Source of the DNA: Hydrangea macrophylla
Taxonomy: Eukaryota > Streptophyta > Magnoliopsida > Cornales > Hydrangeaceae
DNA: 64,000 nucleotides
Reading direction: 5' to 3'
Assembly: GCA_033977485.1 (NCBI GenBank)
Contig: CM066984.1
Location: 32,593,501-32,657,500 of the forward strand
The notes beneath the pieces were generated by a model. That model saw only the letters and a program-made list of their open reading frames with translations, did no database searches and was not told the DNA's origin. Positions 49,287 through 59,863 of this stretch are shown piece after piece (position 1 is the stretch's first letter; every line of letters starts with the position of its first letter). The translations under genes and the position numbers were made by a program.

Positions 49287-49436
49287 TGTTGACAAATCTA
49301 TTTGGTCAAACTTAGGGTTGAACAATGTGTTCCACCCTTTTATATTATTAAGAATAATAAGGCGGCAATATTACGATAAGACCCATAGACTAAACATAAA
49401 ATTAAATACAAGGAAATAACTATGCTATTTCTAACA
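49287..49436 (-). repeat. 5' LTR of the copia element
   Basis: 150 bp, same ends as the other LTR, followed by AGAAG (49437-49441). The differences cluster in the central ATTAAGAATAATAA region. Confidence 0.95.
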
Positions 49437-50120
49437 AGAAGTTCAATAAAGGCCACTTCCTTGTCCTCAAACTCATTACTATAGCAATCATCAAATAGCG
49501 GCCCCTCATCCGAGTTCTTGTCATTTATTTTACCTCGGTTTTGTTCACACACATTTTCACTACAATAATCAAATGTCGGTTCCGCATGCAATTCTTTGCC
49601 ATCGTCTTGATTTAGTTCTTCCTCACACTCGATTTCATACCAATCGTCAAAAGATGACTCATTATCCAAGTATTCATCAAATTCCAATTCACCATCAATG
49701 CCCAACTCATAAGAATGGTGTGTTAACTCCACAATTTTGGTTGGAGAACAATTCATATTTAAAAACTTGCCCTCCAACTTCTTCTGCACAGTGTACCAAT
49801 CCATAATTTTAGACTTCCCTTTTCTCTTTCTAAGAATTTTGAACCCTTCCTTTAAAACATTTTCCGACCAACTTTACTTTCGTTTCTTCAACGGTATCAT
49901 ATAAATTGAATATAGCTTCAACTTCATCTACCCAATCAACAAACTCCGATTTATTTCTGTAGTATTCTGGAATTTGGATTCTAGCATAAGAAAGTTGCAA
50001 ATGATGTACCTTAAGTGTTAAGGTGGTAATTTGCCTTCTTAATTCATCCAATTCATGTTGGGTACCCTTAGGTCCCATGGCATGGGCTAAATCAAATTCA
50101 GCCCCATCCGCAAAACACAT
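49437..50120 (-). pseudogene. Gag-only element: gag-like and acidic protein (right of copia)
   Basis: From 50120 the frame reads a Ty3 gag N-terminus: DELRRQITTLTLKVHHLQ coiled-coil-like, then IPEYYRNKSEFVDWVDEVEA. After a frame change near 49805-49830 it continues as a long acidic stretch (ELEFDEYLDNESSFDDWYEI) to the copia target site. The capsid-like second half and any zinc knuckle are missing, so it is an internally deleted gag fused to an acidic tail. Confidence 0.62.
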
Positions 50121-50776
50121 GGAGTTTCCTCTCCCTCTAACTGTTCATTCTCTTCCTCTATAAGCCATCTCACATCACAATCAAGTTGATATCAAAATTT
50201 GGAAAAATATAATCGAGTTCCAAACCACAAGCCAATTCCAAACAATAGCAATCCACAACCAAGTAACTCACTGAAAGTTCCAACCTCAGCCAATTGGAAC
50301 AATTCACGGCCCAAAGAGAAACTGAAAATCGAAATCAAAAACCCAATCGAGAATAAACAAACTTACCTAATTCGAAATTGAATTCTGGTAACCCAATGGC
50401 AACCAATATCACAGTCACGTGCTAGTCTGGTCACCAATGCACCAGCGGCTTCGGAAAATTGATTGCGCATGGTCGGGGTAGGTTCGAAGATGGTAAGGTG
50501 ATGTTTGTTTCTAATTCGACTAGGTTCTGGTTCGTCTCCTTAAAACCACTATCGAGTTGATGTCGCGACCCTTGAGGTTTTGTTCGACTCACTCCGCAAA
50601 GCTAACTGCTGGGTTCGAATTGTTGCGACGTCTGCGTGGTTCTGATTTTGGGAAGAACTCAGGTCAGTTCTCGATTTGAATCTCCAAGGGTGGAAAATTT
50701 TGCATGCAATTGTGACCTCTAAAGCTTGTTTGGTCTAAATTCAAATGAATTTCTCAAATTCCTGGCTCAACTCAAT

Positions 50777-50788
50777 GCTCTGATACCA
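50777..50788 (-). other. Primer binding site of the gag-only element
   Basis: The minus strand reads TGGTATCAGAGC, two bases from the LTR end at 50791. Confidence 0.85.
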
Positions 50789-50944
50789 AATGATGCAAAT
50801 AAACTTGTAAAAAGAAGAGATATTGAAGAACTGGGGTTTTGGGATATTTTATTATTAATATTGGTTTGTAAACCAAGTGAGCTCTTAAGCTCTATAATGG
50901 AGATTTACTTTCAAAAACCCCAGTTCTTCAATATCTCTTCAATT

Positions 50945-52444
50945 CATGGTTCGAAGTCTCGGCCGATACCGAGTCGTCTCGGCCGAGTTGACTCGGTTTC
51001 GAAGCCTTCCGATCCGAGATTTACGAACGTTACATATTTTTATCACAAGGACGCAGTCTCGGTGGCCATCTCGGCTGTTTCGCACCATCTCGCACGAGAT
51101 GGTGCCGTATCGCACGAGATCTCGGCCGATACGGCGAGACGAATCTCAAAATGACATAAAAAAAAGTCTGAAAAAGGGGGGAAATGGCAAGAATCTTACC
51201 TTTTGCGTATTATTGTCTCAGATCTGAACGAGAAAGGCTTCGGCTTCGGCTTCGTCTTCGTTTTCGTCTTCTTCACAGATCTTCTTCACAGATCTGAACT
51301 AGAAAGGCTTCGGTTCGTCTTCCCTCACGACTGTGTGTCGAATGTCTGTGTGTGAGTCACGAGGCTCTCTCTCTCTCTCTCTCTCGCACGATCCGATTTG
51401 TGTGTGTCGAGTGTCTCTTTCTCTCTCCATTTTTCTCGTCATCTGGCTATGGTGCAGAGGCTGCGTGAACTTGAAGACTGAAGAGTGAATAGGTAGTACT
51501 TTATTTTGTTTATTTTATTGTATTTGTAACGTCTTTTACTAAACCTATATATAGTACACTACATTATATTATATTAATATAGTCTCACAACTTATTATCT
51601 TCTAAAAAAAAAAAAGTGGGTTTAAGACTTTAACTGCATAATTATTATATACTATATTATATTATAATATAATATAGTGCTACTCCCTCTGTCTTTGATG
51701 TCATTTTTTATTGTCCCATTTTAAGAGTCATCTTTGAAAAGTCAAAGTACTTTAATACACACTTTCCAAACTTGCCCTTTATTATATCTGACTCTTCCTT
51801 CTCTTTTTTTGATGTGACACTATAATTTTGAATTTCAAAAAGGGCAATAATGAAAAGTTGAAAATCTCACCAAAATCAAAATTGTCCCCTTAATAAGTTG
51901 GAATTCCCAAAAGAGACTCTTAATATGGGACAGAGGGAGTATATACTACTTATGTTTTATTTTTCTTTTCTCTTTTTTGTGGCTAAAAGTGGATTAGATA
52001 ATTACTATATTATCTATTACTCGTATAAATTTTTTTTGAGCCATCTATTATTATATTTATTATATCATGTGTGTTATATTTAATATTACATTATGTTATA
52101 AAAAAAAATTATATACCACATGATGAGTTAGCCTTATTTAAAAAAAAATTCATTTGTCAAACTTGAAAATAAGTTTACTGTTTATTAAAAATTATTGTGC
52201 CAATCCGCAGCGTGTGTATTAGATATTATATAATTTTGTAATTGGTACATTGTGTATTGTACCAATCTATTTGGCCAAATTCGTTGTCCTACTTATTTTA
52301 GAATTTTTCATTATTTTTTCATATTTTTTTGAACCTTAAATCTAACGTATCTTTGCGTATCGCCCGATACCAGTCCGCGGCGCCGCGACCGAGTCGTCTC
52401 CGCGACCTCAGCGACCGCGACCGATACCGCGACCTTGAACCATG
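50945..52444. mobile_element. hAT element, CATGGTTC family, 1.5 kb
   Basis: Inverted ends CATGGTTCGAAGTC and CATGGTTCAAGGTC, with an exact 8-bp duplication CTTCAATT (50937-50944 and 52445-52452). The left LTR at about 43060-43075 shows the uninterrupted site in reverse orientation. The subterminal DNA is full of TCGGCCGA, GCACGAGAT and CGATACCG words in both directions. No transposase was found. A Stowaway MITE is nested at 51683-51939. A related copy begins at 63331. Confidence 0.92.
51683..51939. mobile_element. Stowaway (Tc1/mariner) MITE, 257 bp
   Basis: Ends CTCCCTCTGTC and GACAGAGGGAG are exact complements, flanked by TA on both sides (51681-51682 and 51940-51941). Nested inside the 50945-52444 hAT, so it is younger than that element. 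Confidence 0.93.
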
Positions 52445-52482
52445 CTTCAATTCCTCTTCTTATTGCAATTTTATTTGCATCA

Positions 52483-52974
52483 CAAGTGATAGTAGGTGAT
52501 CAAATCTATATTTGCTAGTTGCAACAGCAACCATTTACCAAGACAAAATGAAAATGGAAACAGAAGCCTTTCTCTTCTCCAAATCAGACATATTTTGGTC
52601 AGCACCACCGCTAATACTCCTTCCATTCAATGTATCATCTAGTAACCCTCATCCATTTACTCCATCAGTTGCAGCCAAAAGCAACCCCATGTCACAGTGA
52701 AAATCATGGCCCCCTAATGATAAATTGTCACCAAAACTAAAAAGCTTAGCCTCCCTCCGCAACCCTTCATTCAATTTCATCTTTTGCTCTATAGCAAATT
52801 GCCACTAGGACCACTACCGCACAAATTCTTACCTATTTTTGTGCTCAAAGTTTAATCCAATGTAATTAATTGACAATCCCCCACGACAATATCTTTAATC
52901 CATCAGTCCCACACATGCAACCATATGCACTAGTATGTCTGTGTGTGTGTGTGTGTATACATATATAATAAATA

Positions 52975-53009
<35 letters not shown>

Positions 53010-53246
53010 GGGGAGGGAGGGAGAGTGAGTGTTTGGAGAGTGATGGTGGTATGGGATCGTGATTATCAATGGAAAGAAGAATATTAGGGTATGGTGGTGG
53101 AGTTGGTAGCCATGGTGGCAGTGGTGATAGCATCCGCGGCGTTGTCGTGGCTATGGTGGTTGTGTGAGAGGTCGTGGAGAGGCGTAGAAAAGAGACCCCC
53201 CCCCCCCCCCCCCAAAAAAAATATATATATATATATATATATATTT
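52483..53246. other. Intronic spacer with microsatellites
   Basis: Contains a TG run near 52939-52956, an AT run and GA run near 52976-53010, and an 18-C homopolymer at 53196-53213 followed by A and AT runs. No gene is supported. Confidence 0.5.
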
Positions 53247-53628
53247 CAATAGAAATATTTTACTTTCACTAAAGGTAAATAGTCACTAAAAAAAGGTTTA
53301 ACAAAAAATTCAATTCCGTCGTTTGGTCAACTGACCACTTATGGAAGGACTCAAGCGAAAATTGAAAATGAGCATTATGTGGAAAATTTTATGGAGCTAC
53401 AAAATATAAGAGAGCACTAAATTTTGAGTTGAAGTACACTGATGCAAGTACCCAAAGAGTCAGTGTTGATCAAAAAAGCCCTGCCATTACATTGGGCCTT
53501 TGATGTTCCATGTAGAGTAGTAAAAAAGTTTGCGGTCAGCGTAGCACGCCCACCATGACCAACAACTGGATGGCAAGTGCTTAAAGAAGCACCATCAGTG
53601 GAGTCATCCCCGAGGAATTAGAGGATTT

Positions 53629-54276
53629 AGGCCAAATCGTGGTGCAAGATCAAAAGGCAAATGGCACACTCGCTTTGAGAAACGTAAACCGGCACAGATT
53701 GATTTTGACTCGGAGACAACAATGGGAGATGATGGGAGTGCTGATGTGGAAGAAGAGAATAAGACAGGAATGGTGGGAAGAGCAAAGAGAAGTGTTACTT
53801 GGACACGTGAAAGTGTTCATTGCTCGGATGCATACTATCCAAGGGAAGAGGAGTATCCCATAATGGAAATGTTCAATGATAGATTCAATGATTGACGGAT
53901 GTTGTTTCAAGCTCTGACTATATGTCTCTTGCTTCGGAATTTCCCCGTTAACCTACAGATAACCACTTTGAAAGCGATGAAGTTGAGGAAATTCCATCTA
54001 GCCAAGAATCATTAGGATACTAATAGAGAAGAAACAGGGGAAGCATGTGATGCAAATGGAAAACTGTCACTTTCTGAAGATACTGAAAAAGGAAAGAGCT
54101 ATCAATTTGAAGAGAAAGGTAAAAAGATTAGGGTAATAAAAACGTGTCTCTTACATGGACACAGATTGCATGGCACCAGTAGGGGACTTATGAAACAAAA
54201 AGATGAAGGATTTGGGAGATGAAAGTGAAAATTTAGGGTGCGAGGAATTTGTTGAAACTGAAACTGAAGTAAATTG
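53629..54276 (+). pseudogene. Degenerate fragment of an unidentified protein gene
   Basis: About 89 residues read openly in one frame (from GFRPNRGARSKGKWHTRF through PREEEYPIMEMFNDRF), ending at TGA about 53895. Later parts continue in other frames (DEVEEIPSSQESLGY, then a charged tail ending near 54276). The composition is that of genuine coding sequence, but several frame changes and stops show decay. The second half recurs at 60262-60666. No family was recognised. Confidence 0.45.
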
Positions 54277-55137
54277 ATTTGACATGCGGACTTGGGGAAG
54301 ACTATTTGACAACACACCATGTTTTGTGACTCATAGCGGGCCCACGGCAATCATATTCGTTATTGATATATCAGGAGTACATTACATATTTGAGATGTAG
54401 CACTGCTTTCTATGAGGGATTAAGAGTGCTAAATCCCGTGTGGTTGAATCGTCGTAGGAAGATACGAGATGCTTTCGAGTGATATGCGTTTTTGTTAGTT
54501 TGGTGATGACTTAACAATTGCACTACTGCTGGACATTCTTCTCGTGAGGTCGCACGGCTTACTTCTTGTATGACACGATGAGTAAGTGAGAGATTGAGAA
54601 ATTGTTTGGTTACTTACCCTACGTGGGCAAGTGGGAGAAGTAAATTTTGAAGTGGGACCACATTGGTGGAAATAAGAGGGGTGTTTTTTTATTAGACCCA
54701 TATCTCCTAAGTGGAGATATCTTGGGTCCTTAATCTTTATCTCATAGGTTTGAAATTCTAAGAGAATTTCAACCTATATAAAACTCATATATGTTCTGTA
54801 CATGTATATAGGAGAGACGTAGAAAACTCTCTGCAGAAAAAACTCTCTCTCTAGGCATTATCATAGCCTTTGGAACTTAAGTGGTGAAATCGCAGAACTC
54901 TAGTAGCCAATTCTATGACCTTTCAAGGTGTTCCGAAAGAACGAGGCAAGATTCAGATTCCATAGACAGCACTTCACGTGGAACTTGTTCGGGCTTGTAA
55001 CAACAACAAAGAGACGATCAAGTATTTCCGCTCAAGGTATAACTTGAACCCGATTACGTGCTATGTGTATGTATGTATTAACAAATAAAAACTGAAAACC
55101 CCCAATTCAGTTAAAACTATCAAGGACCCATGATATA

Positions 55138-55187
<50 letters not shown>

Positions 55188-55542
55188 TAATTGTGGTTAC
55201 TTACAGTGACGGATTTGTGGAAAGGAACAGGAGTGACGAAGAACAGACTAGAAGTAGAAGTAATTGAGGGCCCAAAGCCAGGGAAGGAGTAAGAAACCAA
55301 ACTTGAAAAAGTTACGAACGTAGCCAATCGAGTCTTCCTCCGAGAGGCCCAACGATCTGTCAATGGTAGGCCACAAAGGATGCGACAGAGATGAAGAATT
55401 AGGGTTGTTGCTGGTGGTGGTGGAATTGAAGGTACGAGGCATTTCAATAGAAATAGTTTGCTTAACTAATGGTAAATAGTCAACAAAAAAAGTTGACAAA
55501 TTTAAATTCATCCGTTTGGTCAACTAACCAGAAACCACTAAT
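53881..55542. repeat. Segmental duplication copy A (inside PEN-2 intron)
   Basis: Matches copy C (60262-61747 plus 62977-63330) along its whole length: a decayed coding fragment, a segment with GGAGAGACGTAGAAAACTC, a CAAGGACCCATGATATATG microsatellite lead, a PEN-2 exon-1 copy and a closing AAATAGTCAAC / GTTTGGTCAACT tract. The closing tract is also present at about 53247-53348. CCACTAAT at 55535-55542 is the unoccupied equivalent of the hAT site at 63331. Confidence 0.88.
55205..55442 (-). pseudogene. PEN-2 exon-1 copy A (nonsense-mutated)
   Basis: The minus strand encodes a PEN-2 exon-1 counterpart: PTIDRSLGLSEEDSIGYVRN, then KFGFLLLPWLWALNYFYF. The next codon, Trp in the intact exon, is TAG (55248-55250). 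The 5' part of the intact exon (MERSEDG) is absent; an ATG at 55440-55442 would start it. The GTAAGT donor at 55199-55204 is kept. Located in the intron between the intact exons 1 and 2. Confidence 0.88.
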
Positions 55543-56140
55543 GGAAGGAAGGGTAAGTGTTACACCAGTGTACCGCTAGGGTAGGCTTGAAACTACGAGG
55601 GAGATCTCAATATTTTTCACATACCTCGGGAAAGGTTATCATAATTTACCTTAAGAATTATTATCTCAACATTTCACATGGATAACAAGACTTCCCTTTT
55701 GTAACAATGTAAGTTAGATATTCAAAAAATTATGAACAAATCTAACGGGACCCAATATCTTCACCTAACATTAGTTGAAGTTCAGTGAAACTAGCTTTTA
55801 GCTACAAACAAAATAATTAGGGATAATGAAGAAGAAATCAAGCGAGATAAATTAACTGGAGCATTAGTTTGACAATGTTATGTGACGATGAAAACCATCC
55901 AAATTAAAAGAGAACTTTATACTAAGTAGAATGGAACATTGGAGGACAAATTCTGCAACAGTGAGCACTCATCATGATGAGTGGAAGATTTTACAAGAGA
56001 ACTAGAAGACTTAACATGCTTTATGACATATATGCAGGTAGTTAGGAAGCCATCCATAACATGACCACGACTGAGTCCATGATTCTGAAATATTGAAAAT
56101 GTGAGATGCGATAACCGCTTTCTCACTAGAAAAGTGTCAA

Positions 56141-56145
<5 letters not shown>

Positions 56146-56219
<74 letters not shown>
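56146..56219. repeat. (CT)n microsatellite, about 74 bp
   Basis: An uninterrupted CT run in the PEN-2 intron (GA on the coding strand). Frames across it are Leu-Ser or Arg-Glu repeats without meaning. Confidence 0.97.
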
Positions 56220-56221
<2 letters not shown>

Positions 56222-56483
56222 AGTATCTTCCACATAAATTGATGATAAGAAACAAGAAGACATACTTCACACCCAATGTAATCACATGGCAAATTCAACG
56301 GAACTCGGTATACTGTCTGTGAGTGGTTTCTTCTATGTGAGATTAAGAGCGCATACAATGGTAAATCGATCTTACTTGCGCATTTCTAAAAAGGGTAAAA
56401 ACTAAGTACACAATAACAAAACAAATGTGAAATCAAAGAATCATAAAGAACTAATAAAAGAACAACAATGATTGTATCAGAAG

Positions 56484-56748
56484 TCAATAAAAACAGAAAA
56501 TCCTCAATTTCAGTCAAAACTATCAAGGACCCATGCTCTATATATATATGCACACACACACACACACACACACATACTAAGGAATCATCTAGAATTTATA
56601 TATATATATTTATATATATACACACACACACACACATACTAAGGAATCAATTAGAATTAATATAAGAACTATAATGATTGTATTGTATCAGAATTTAATA
56701 AAAACTGAAAATCCCCAATTTCAGTCCAAACTATCAAGGACCCATGAT
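56484..56748. repeat. Two copies of an ACTATCAAGGACCCATG module with CA/TG microsatellites
   Basis: A roughly 50-bp module (AATAAAAACTGAAAATCC, then ACTATCAAGGACCCATG) followed by a CA or TG run occurs at about 56484-56575 and 56696-56765. The same module sits beside exon-1 copies A (about 55080-55155) and C (about 61676-61745). The intervening DNA also repeats ACTAAGGAATCA. Confidence 0.75.
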
Positions 56749-56800
56749 GTGTGTGTGTGTGTATACACATACATACATATATATAGACATTATTACTTAC

Positions 56801-57074
56801 ATCGGCGAATTTGGGGAAAGGAAAGGGAGTGACGAAGAACAGGCCAGAAGTAGAAGCAATTGACGGCCCAAAGCCAAGGAAGGAGTGAGAAACCGAAGAC
56901 GAAGAAGTTACGAGCGTAGCCGATCGAGTCTTCCTCCGAGAGCCCCAACGATCCGTCAATGGTCGGCCACAAAGGACGCAACAACATAGAGTTGGTGTTG
57001 TTGGTGGTGGGATTGGTGGTGCGAGGTAGTACAAGGCCAGCCGATTCGGAGGGACCGTCCTCTGATCTCTCCAT
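56801..57074 (-). CDS. PEN2: PEN-2 gamma-secretase subunit, exon 1 (N-terminal)
   Basis: The start is the ATG at 57072-57074 (MERSEDGPSESAG), chosen because it opens a PEN-2-length protein; an in-frame upstream ATG (57117-57119) would add 15 residues. The exon encodes residues 1-91: a hydrophilic N-terminus, the conserved PTIDGSLGLSEEDSIGYAR motif, and a hydrophobic segment at about 57-80 containing LLPWLWAVNCFYFW, the counterpart of the FLPFLW.VN.F motif of animal PEN-2. The exon ends one base into a codon at a GTAAGT donor, in phase with exon 2 at 40621. No lesion is seen, in contrast to copies A and C. The promoter must lie right of 57074, where a hAT MITE starts 121 bp upstream of the ATG. 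Confidence 0.88.
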
Positions 57075-57194
57075 TTCCAAACTCAAAACACAATTCACAA
57101 AGTGGACTCTCTCTCTCACGTCATCTTTTCAGCTCCATTTCCATGCCTACGTGAAAAATGGATTTGGGTAAATCGAACTAGTCGGGGCCGGATA

Positions 57195-57535
57195 TAGAGA
57201 TGTCAATTGGGTCGGGTTGGACCAGCCTGGCCCATTCTTTTAGGCCAAAAGCCACTAGGCCCTGTCCATTACCGACTACCAGTCTGGGGCGGACATCCCC
57301 TTTGGTGTCCCCGGCCCGACCCGAAATGGAGCGAAAGCCCAACTTTGCCCGAAGCCTGCCAAGGTCTGAGCCAAAATATGAAGAAAAGTGATGTGGCCCG
57401 CTAGCCTGGCGTAGACCCGAGCCTTCGGTCCGTGGCAGACACCACCCCTCCCCTCCCAAGCCCGGTCCGACCCTGCCCTCTAGCCCGATTGGGCTCGCTT
57501 TGACCGAGCCTGACCCGGTCCGTTTGACACCTCTA
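57195..57535. mobile_element. hAT MITE near the PEN-2 start, 341 bp
   Basis: Inverted ends TAGAGATGTCAATTGG and TAGAGGTGTCAAACGG (complement of right end), flanked by an exact 8-bp duplication GCCGGATA at 57187-57194 and 57536-57543. GC-rich with GGCCCGAC-type words. It begins 121 bp upstream of the PEN-2 ATG, so it lies in the promoter or 5' UTR. Confidence 0.93.
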
Positions 57536-57860
57536 GCCGGATATAGCTTGAACCGTTAAGCCCATTCTACACTTCTCTTTTCTTATTTTTATTTTTTTAT
57601 TTTTTTTATTTTATCCATGACTCAATTCTCAATTACTTTATTGATTTTTTTTTATAAATTTTTTTTTATGAAAATGTTGGATTAATCTTATAGTATAACT
57701 TACTGACATAACATTCACAAATGGATTCAAAAAAGCAGAAGCCTCGGGTGATTTGGCGAAGAAAAAACTACTCGAATAAACTACTTGAAAAAACTACTCA
57801 AAAATACAAACAAAGCTTTTTAGTTTGATGTGAGTTGTGTCCAACATTGGTTAAAGATAA

Positions 57861-59863
57861 GGGAAAACTGCATTTTACCCCTCGTAGTTTGACCCTTATT
57901 CAAGTCACCCCTTGTACTTTGAAAAATATCAAAGAACCCCCTTATACTTTAAACTAAAGAAAAAACAACGGAATCTATTAAATTGGTAATGAAATGACAA
58001 AAATACCCTCATATACAGGATTGACTTGAACAAAGGTCAAAGTACATGGGGTAAAATGAATCTTTTCCTACTATTTTAAACACTGTCCGTCCATTTTGAC
58101 GGAAGCTTAGAGCTTTCAAGCTCCATTTGGAGGCCAAGGACTCAAGTTTGGGTCAAGGCTATTAGAGACTTTTTGATCATCTCACCTAGACCTTCATACC
58201 GGTGTTCTCGGTTTCTTCGTGGGATTTGTAATTTAGTACTTCTTGCCCTAGAACTCAAGAGGTAATTTATGTTATCTTAATAACACCATAGTTTTTATTC
58301 CTAAGTTTGGTTTATGTAACTAGGTATTGATATCTTGTAGGATATGCTTATGTTAATGATTTCCCCTTTGGATTTCTTTGGTGAGAGTATTTGCTCAAAT
58401 ACTCAAGAGGTAGATTTCATTGTTTAAGTGCACTATAATTTCTAACTTCATGGTTTGCCATGTGTAAGTTAGTGTTAATAAACATTAATCTTGTTTTGGA
58501 AATCTTCCTATGTGATTAATTGAATGATTACTTGGCCTTATGTGCTTACTTGAATCCATGTCTAAACCGAAATGCTATTTGAGTTTCTATGGGTTCAAAT
58601 ACTAATTGATGTTAGAAATCTCTTATTTGCCTAATGAGATGATTACCTTTTATATGAACTACCATGTTTACTTCTTGTCATTGTATTCTTAGAAATGACA
58701 TTGTTAAAGCATAACCGCATCTAGTAGCATATCATAGTCGCCAAGTCGGCAAAGCATACATGGCATTGGCTTGGGGCATATGAAATTGTTAAAATTCCCA
58801 CGATTGGGGAATGTCTTTGGAATCCCCGTTTGGGGTTGTAATTTGATGAAATTCCGGAAGAGGGTGTGAAGTGAGAAAGGTTGTTTGTGATCCTTAAAAC
58901 TTCGAAAACGCAAGATCATATTCGGCTAGCTACCGGAGATCTTGTATGCTACACTCACGATTGAGTGGCTCGCTATCCGGTGTGAGAGTGTGTGATTAGG
59001 ATATTGAGTTGGGAATGTCTCACGGTTTGGCCATCCGGCTAGTTGCATCGCCATGGCGGCAAAGCATTGCACTGCATGTCATAGCATGATTTTAGAAGTA
59101 GTAGTACATTTCTACAATGTTTTCTACTGAGCCGTCGTGCTTAATGAATCTATAAAACCCCATTTTTCAGGAAATGTTGATTAGGGCAAGGCCCAAGAGT
59201 TATCCGACGAATGGCATCTCGTTTTGTAAGATTCCTTACGAGGAAGTCTTGTGATATGTTAATGTTCCAATGATATAGTGCATGGTAGGAACATTGTAAT
59301 TGTTGTTACCGTTATCTCATTTGGATATTTGAATTACAAGATGTTATTTGTAAATTCCTTCTTGTTCTTGAACTTGTTAGTTGGATCTTCTTGGATCCTT
59401 GTTAAATTATGTTTTTAACACTTATTAGCAATTCTTAGCCCATGGTTACCCTTTAAGGAAAAATTACTACTTTCAATTTCCGAATGACCGTTTGGTCGTA
59501 TTCCTTCAAAAACCGCTTTACTGATAAACCTTCAAAGCAAACTTCATTACTTGTAACTTTTAAACCTTAGTAGTTTCTTTATACTTCTTTACAAACTCCT
59601 TTCAAAATCAAACTATGTTGGTTGACCCTATTTGACCCGTTTGGTCCTCGTGGGTTGACCCTTGACTTGTTAACTTTTCTTTGGAATCCACATAGGATTC
59701 CCCTATATGCTTCCGCCTTGTGGATTGGTCTATTATGTAGAACTATCCCTTGCTTTCCTTTATATGGTTTGGCTCGTTAACCTCGCCCATGTGGTTTGGT
59801 TTTCGGGGCGTTACAGTGACTTGAACAATGGTCAAAGTACAGGGGGTAAAATGCAGTTTTCCC
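57861..59863. mobile_element. MULE-like element with 9-bp target duplication, 2.0 kb
   Basis: Ends are GGGAAAACTGCATTTTACCC and its near-complement at the right end (about 46 bp similar), flanked by exact TAAAGATAA at 57852-57860 and 59864-59872. Nine base pairs fit Mutator-like elements. A second right-end-like sequence lies inside at about 58023-58070, so the first ~210 bp look like a complete small relative, followed by about 1.75 kb of other DNA. That cargo ends GGGGCGTTACA (about 59806-59816), like a plant Ty3 LTR end. No transposase was seen. Confidence 0.85.

Larger units (their letters stand above)
43977..49436 (-). mobile_element. Ty1/copia retrotransposon lacking the RT core, 5.46 kb
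   Basis: Two 150-bp LTRs (43977-44126 and 49287-49436, five differences by eye), target duplication AGAAG (43972-43976 and 49437-49441), primer site and polypurine tract are all present. Order on the minus strand is gag, protease, integrase, then directly the RT C-terminus with RNase H: the RT catalytic core is deleted. The leader carries a nested GC-rich element (47892-49105). Gag also has frame changes. It is inserted in the gag-only element, inside the PEN-2 intron. Confidence 0.95.
43035..50841 (-). mobile_element. Gag-only LTR retroelement, split by a copia insertion
   Basis: On the minus strand a primer site TGGTATCAGAGC (50777-50788) lies next to an LTR end starting TGATGCAAATAAAC at 50791 on the plus strand. 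The matching LTR starts at 43035. Between them only a Ty3 gag-like and acidic protein is encoded, about 2.3 kb once the 5.46-kb copia element is set aside; protease, RT and integrase are absent. The right LTR is reduced to about 50 bp and replaced by an inverted LTR copy (50842-52482). The right boundary of the left LTR is not defined; a purine tract lies near 43483-43490. Confidence 0.68.
50842..52482. repeat. Inverted LTR remnant (fold-back) split by a hAT
   Basis: Next to the short direct LTR piece (50791-50841), the same LTR occurs in reverse orientation: its complement runs from 52482 (TGATGCAAATAAAATTGC) leftward to about 50843, matching 43035-43165 over about 130 bp once the hAT at 50945-52444 is removed. 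A rearrangement or a second element in the opposite orientation would explain it. Confidence 0.75.
40622..56800 (-). other. PEN2: 16.2-kb intron of PEN-2
   Basis: Donor GTAAGT at 56795-56800 (minus strand), acceptor TTGTAG at 40622-40627. It contains nested retrotransposons (43035-50841), a fold-back LTR remnant, hAT and Stowaway elements, a decayed exon-1 copy and microsatellites. Phases on both sides agree, which supports true splicing, but no transcript evidence is available from sequence alone. Confidence 0.72.

Noticed and set aside
56137..56358. Arg-Glu or Leu-Ser repeat protein frames
   Set aside because: Direct translation of a CT/GA microsatellite.
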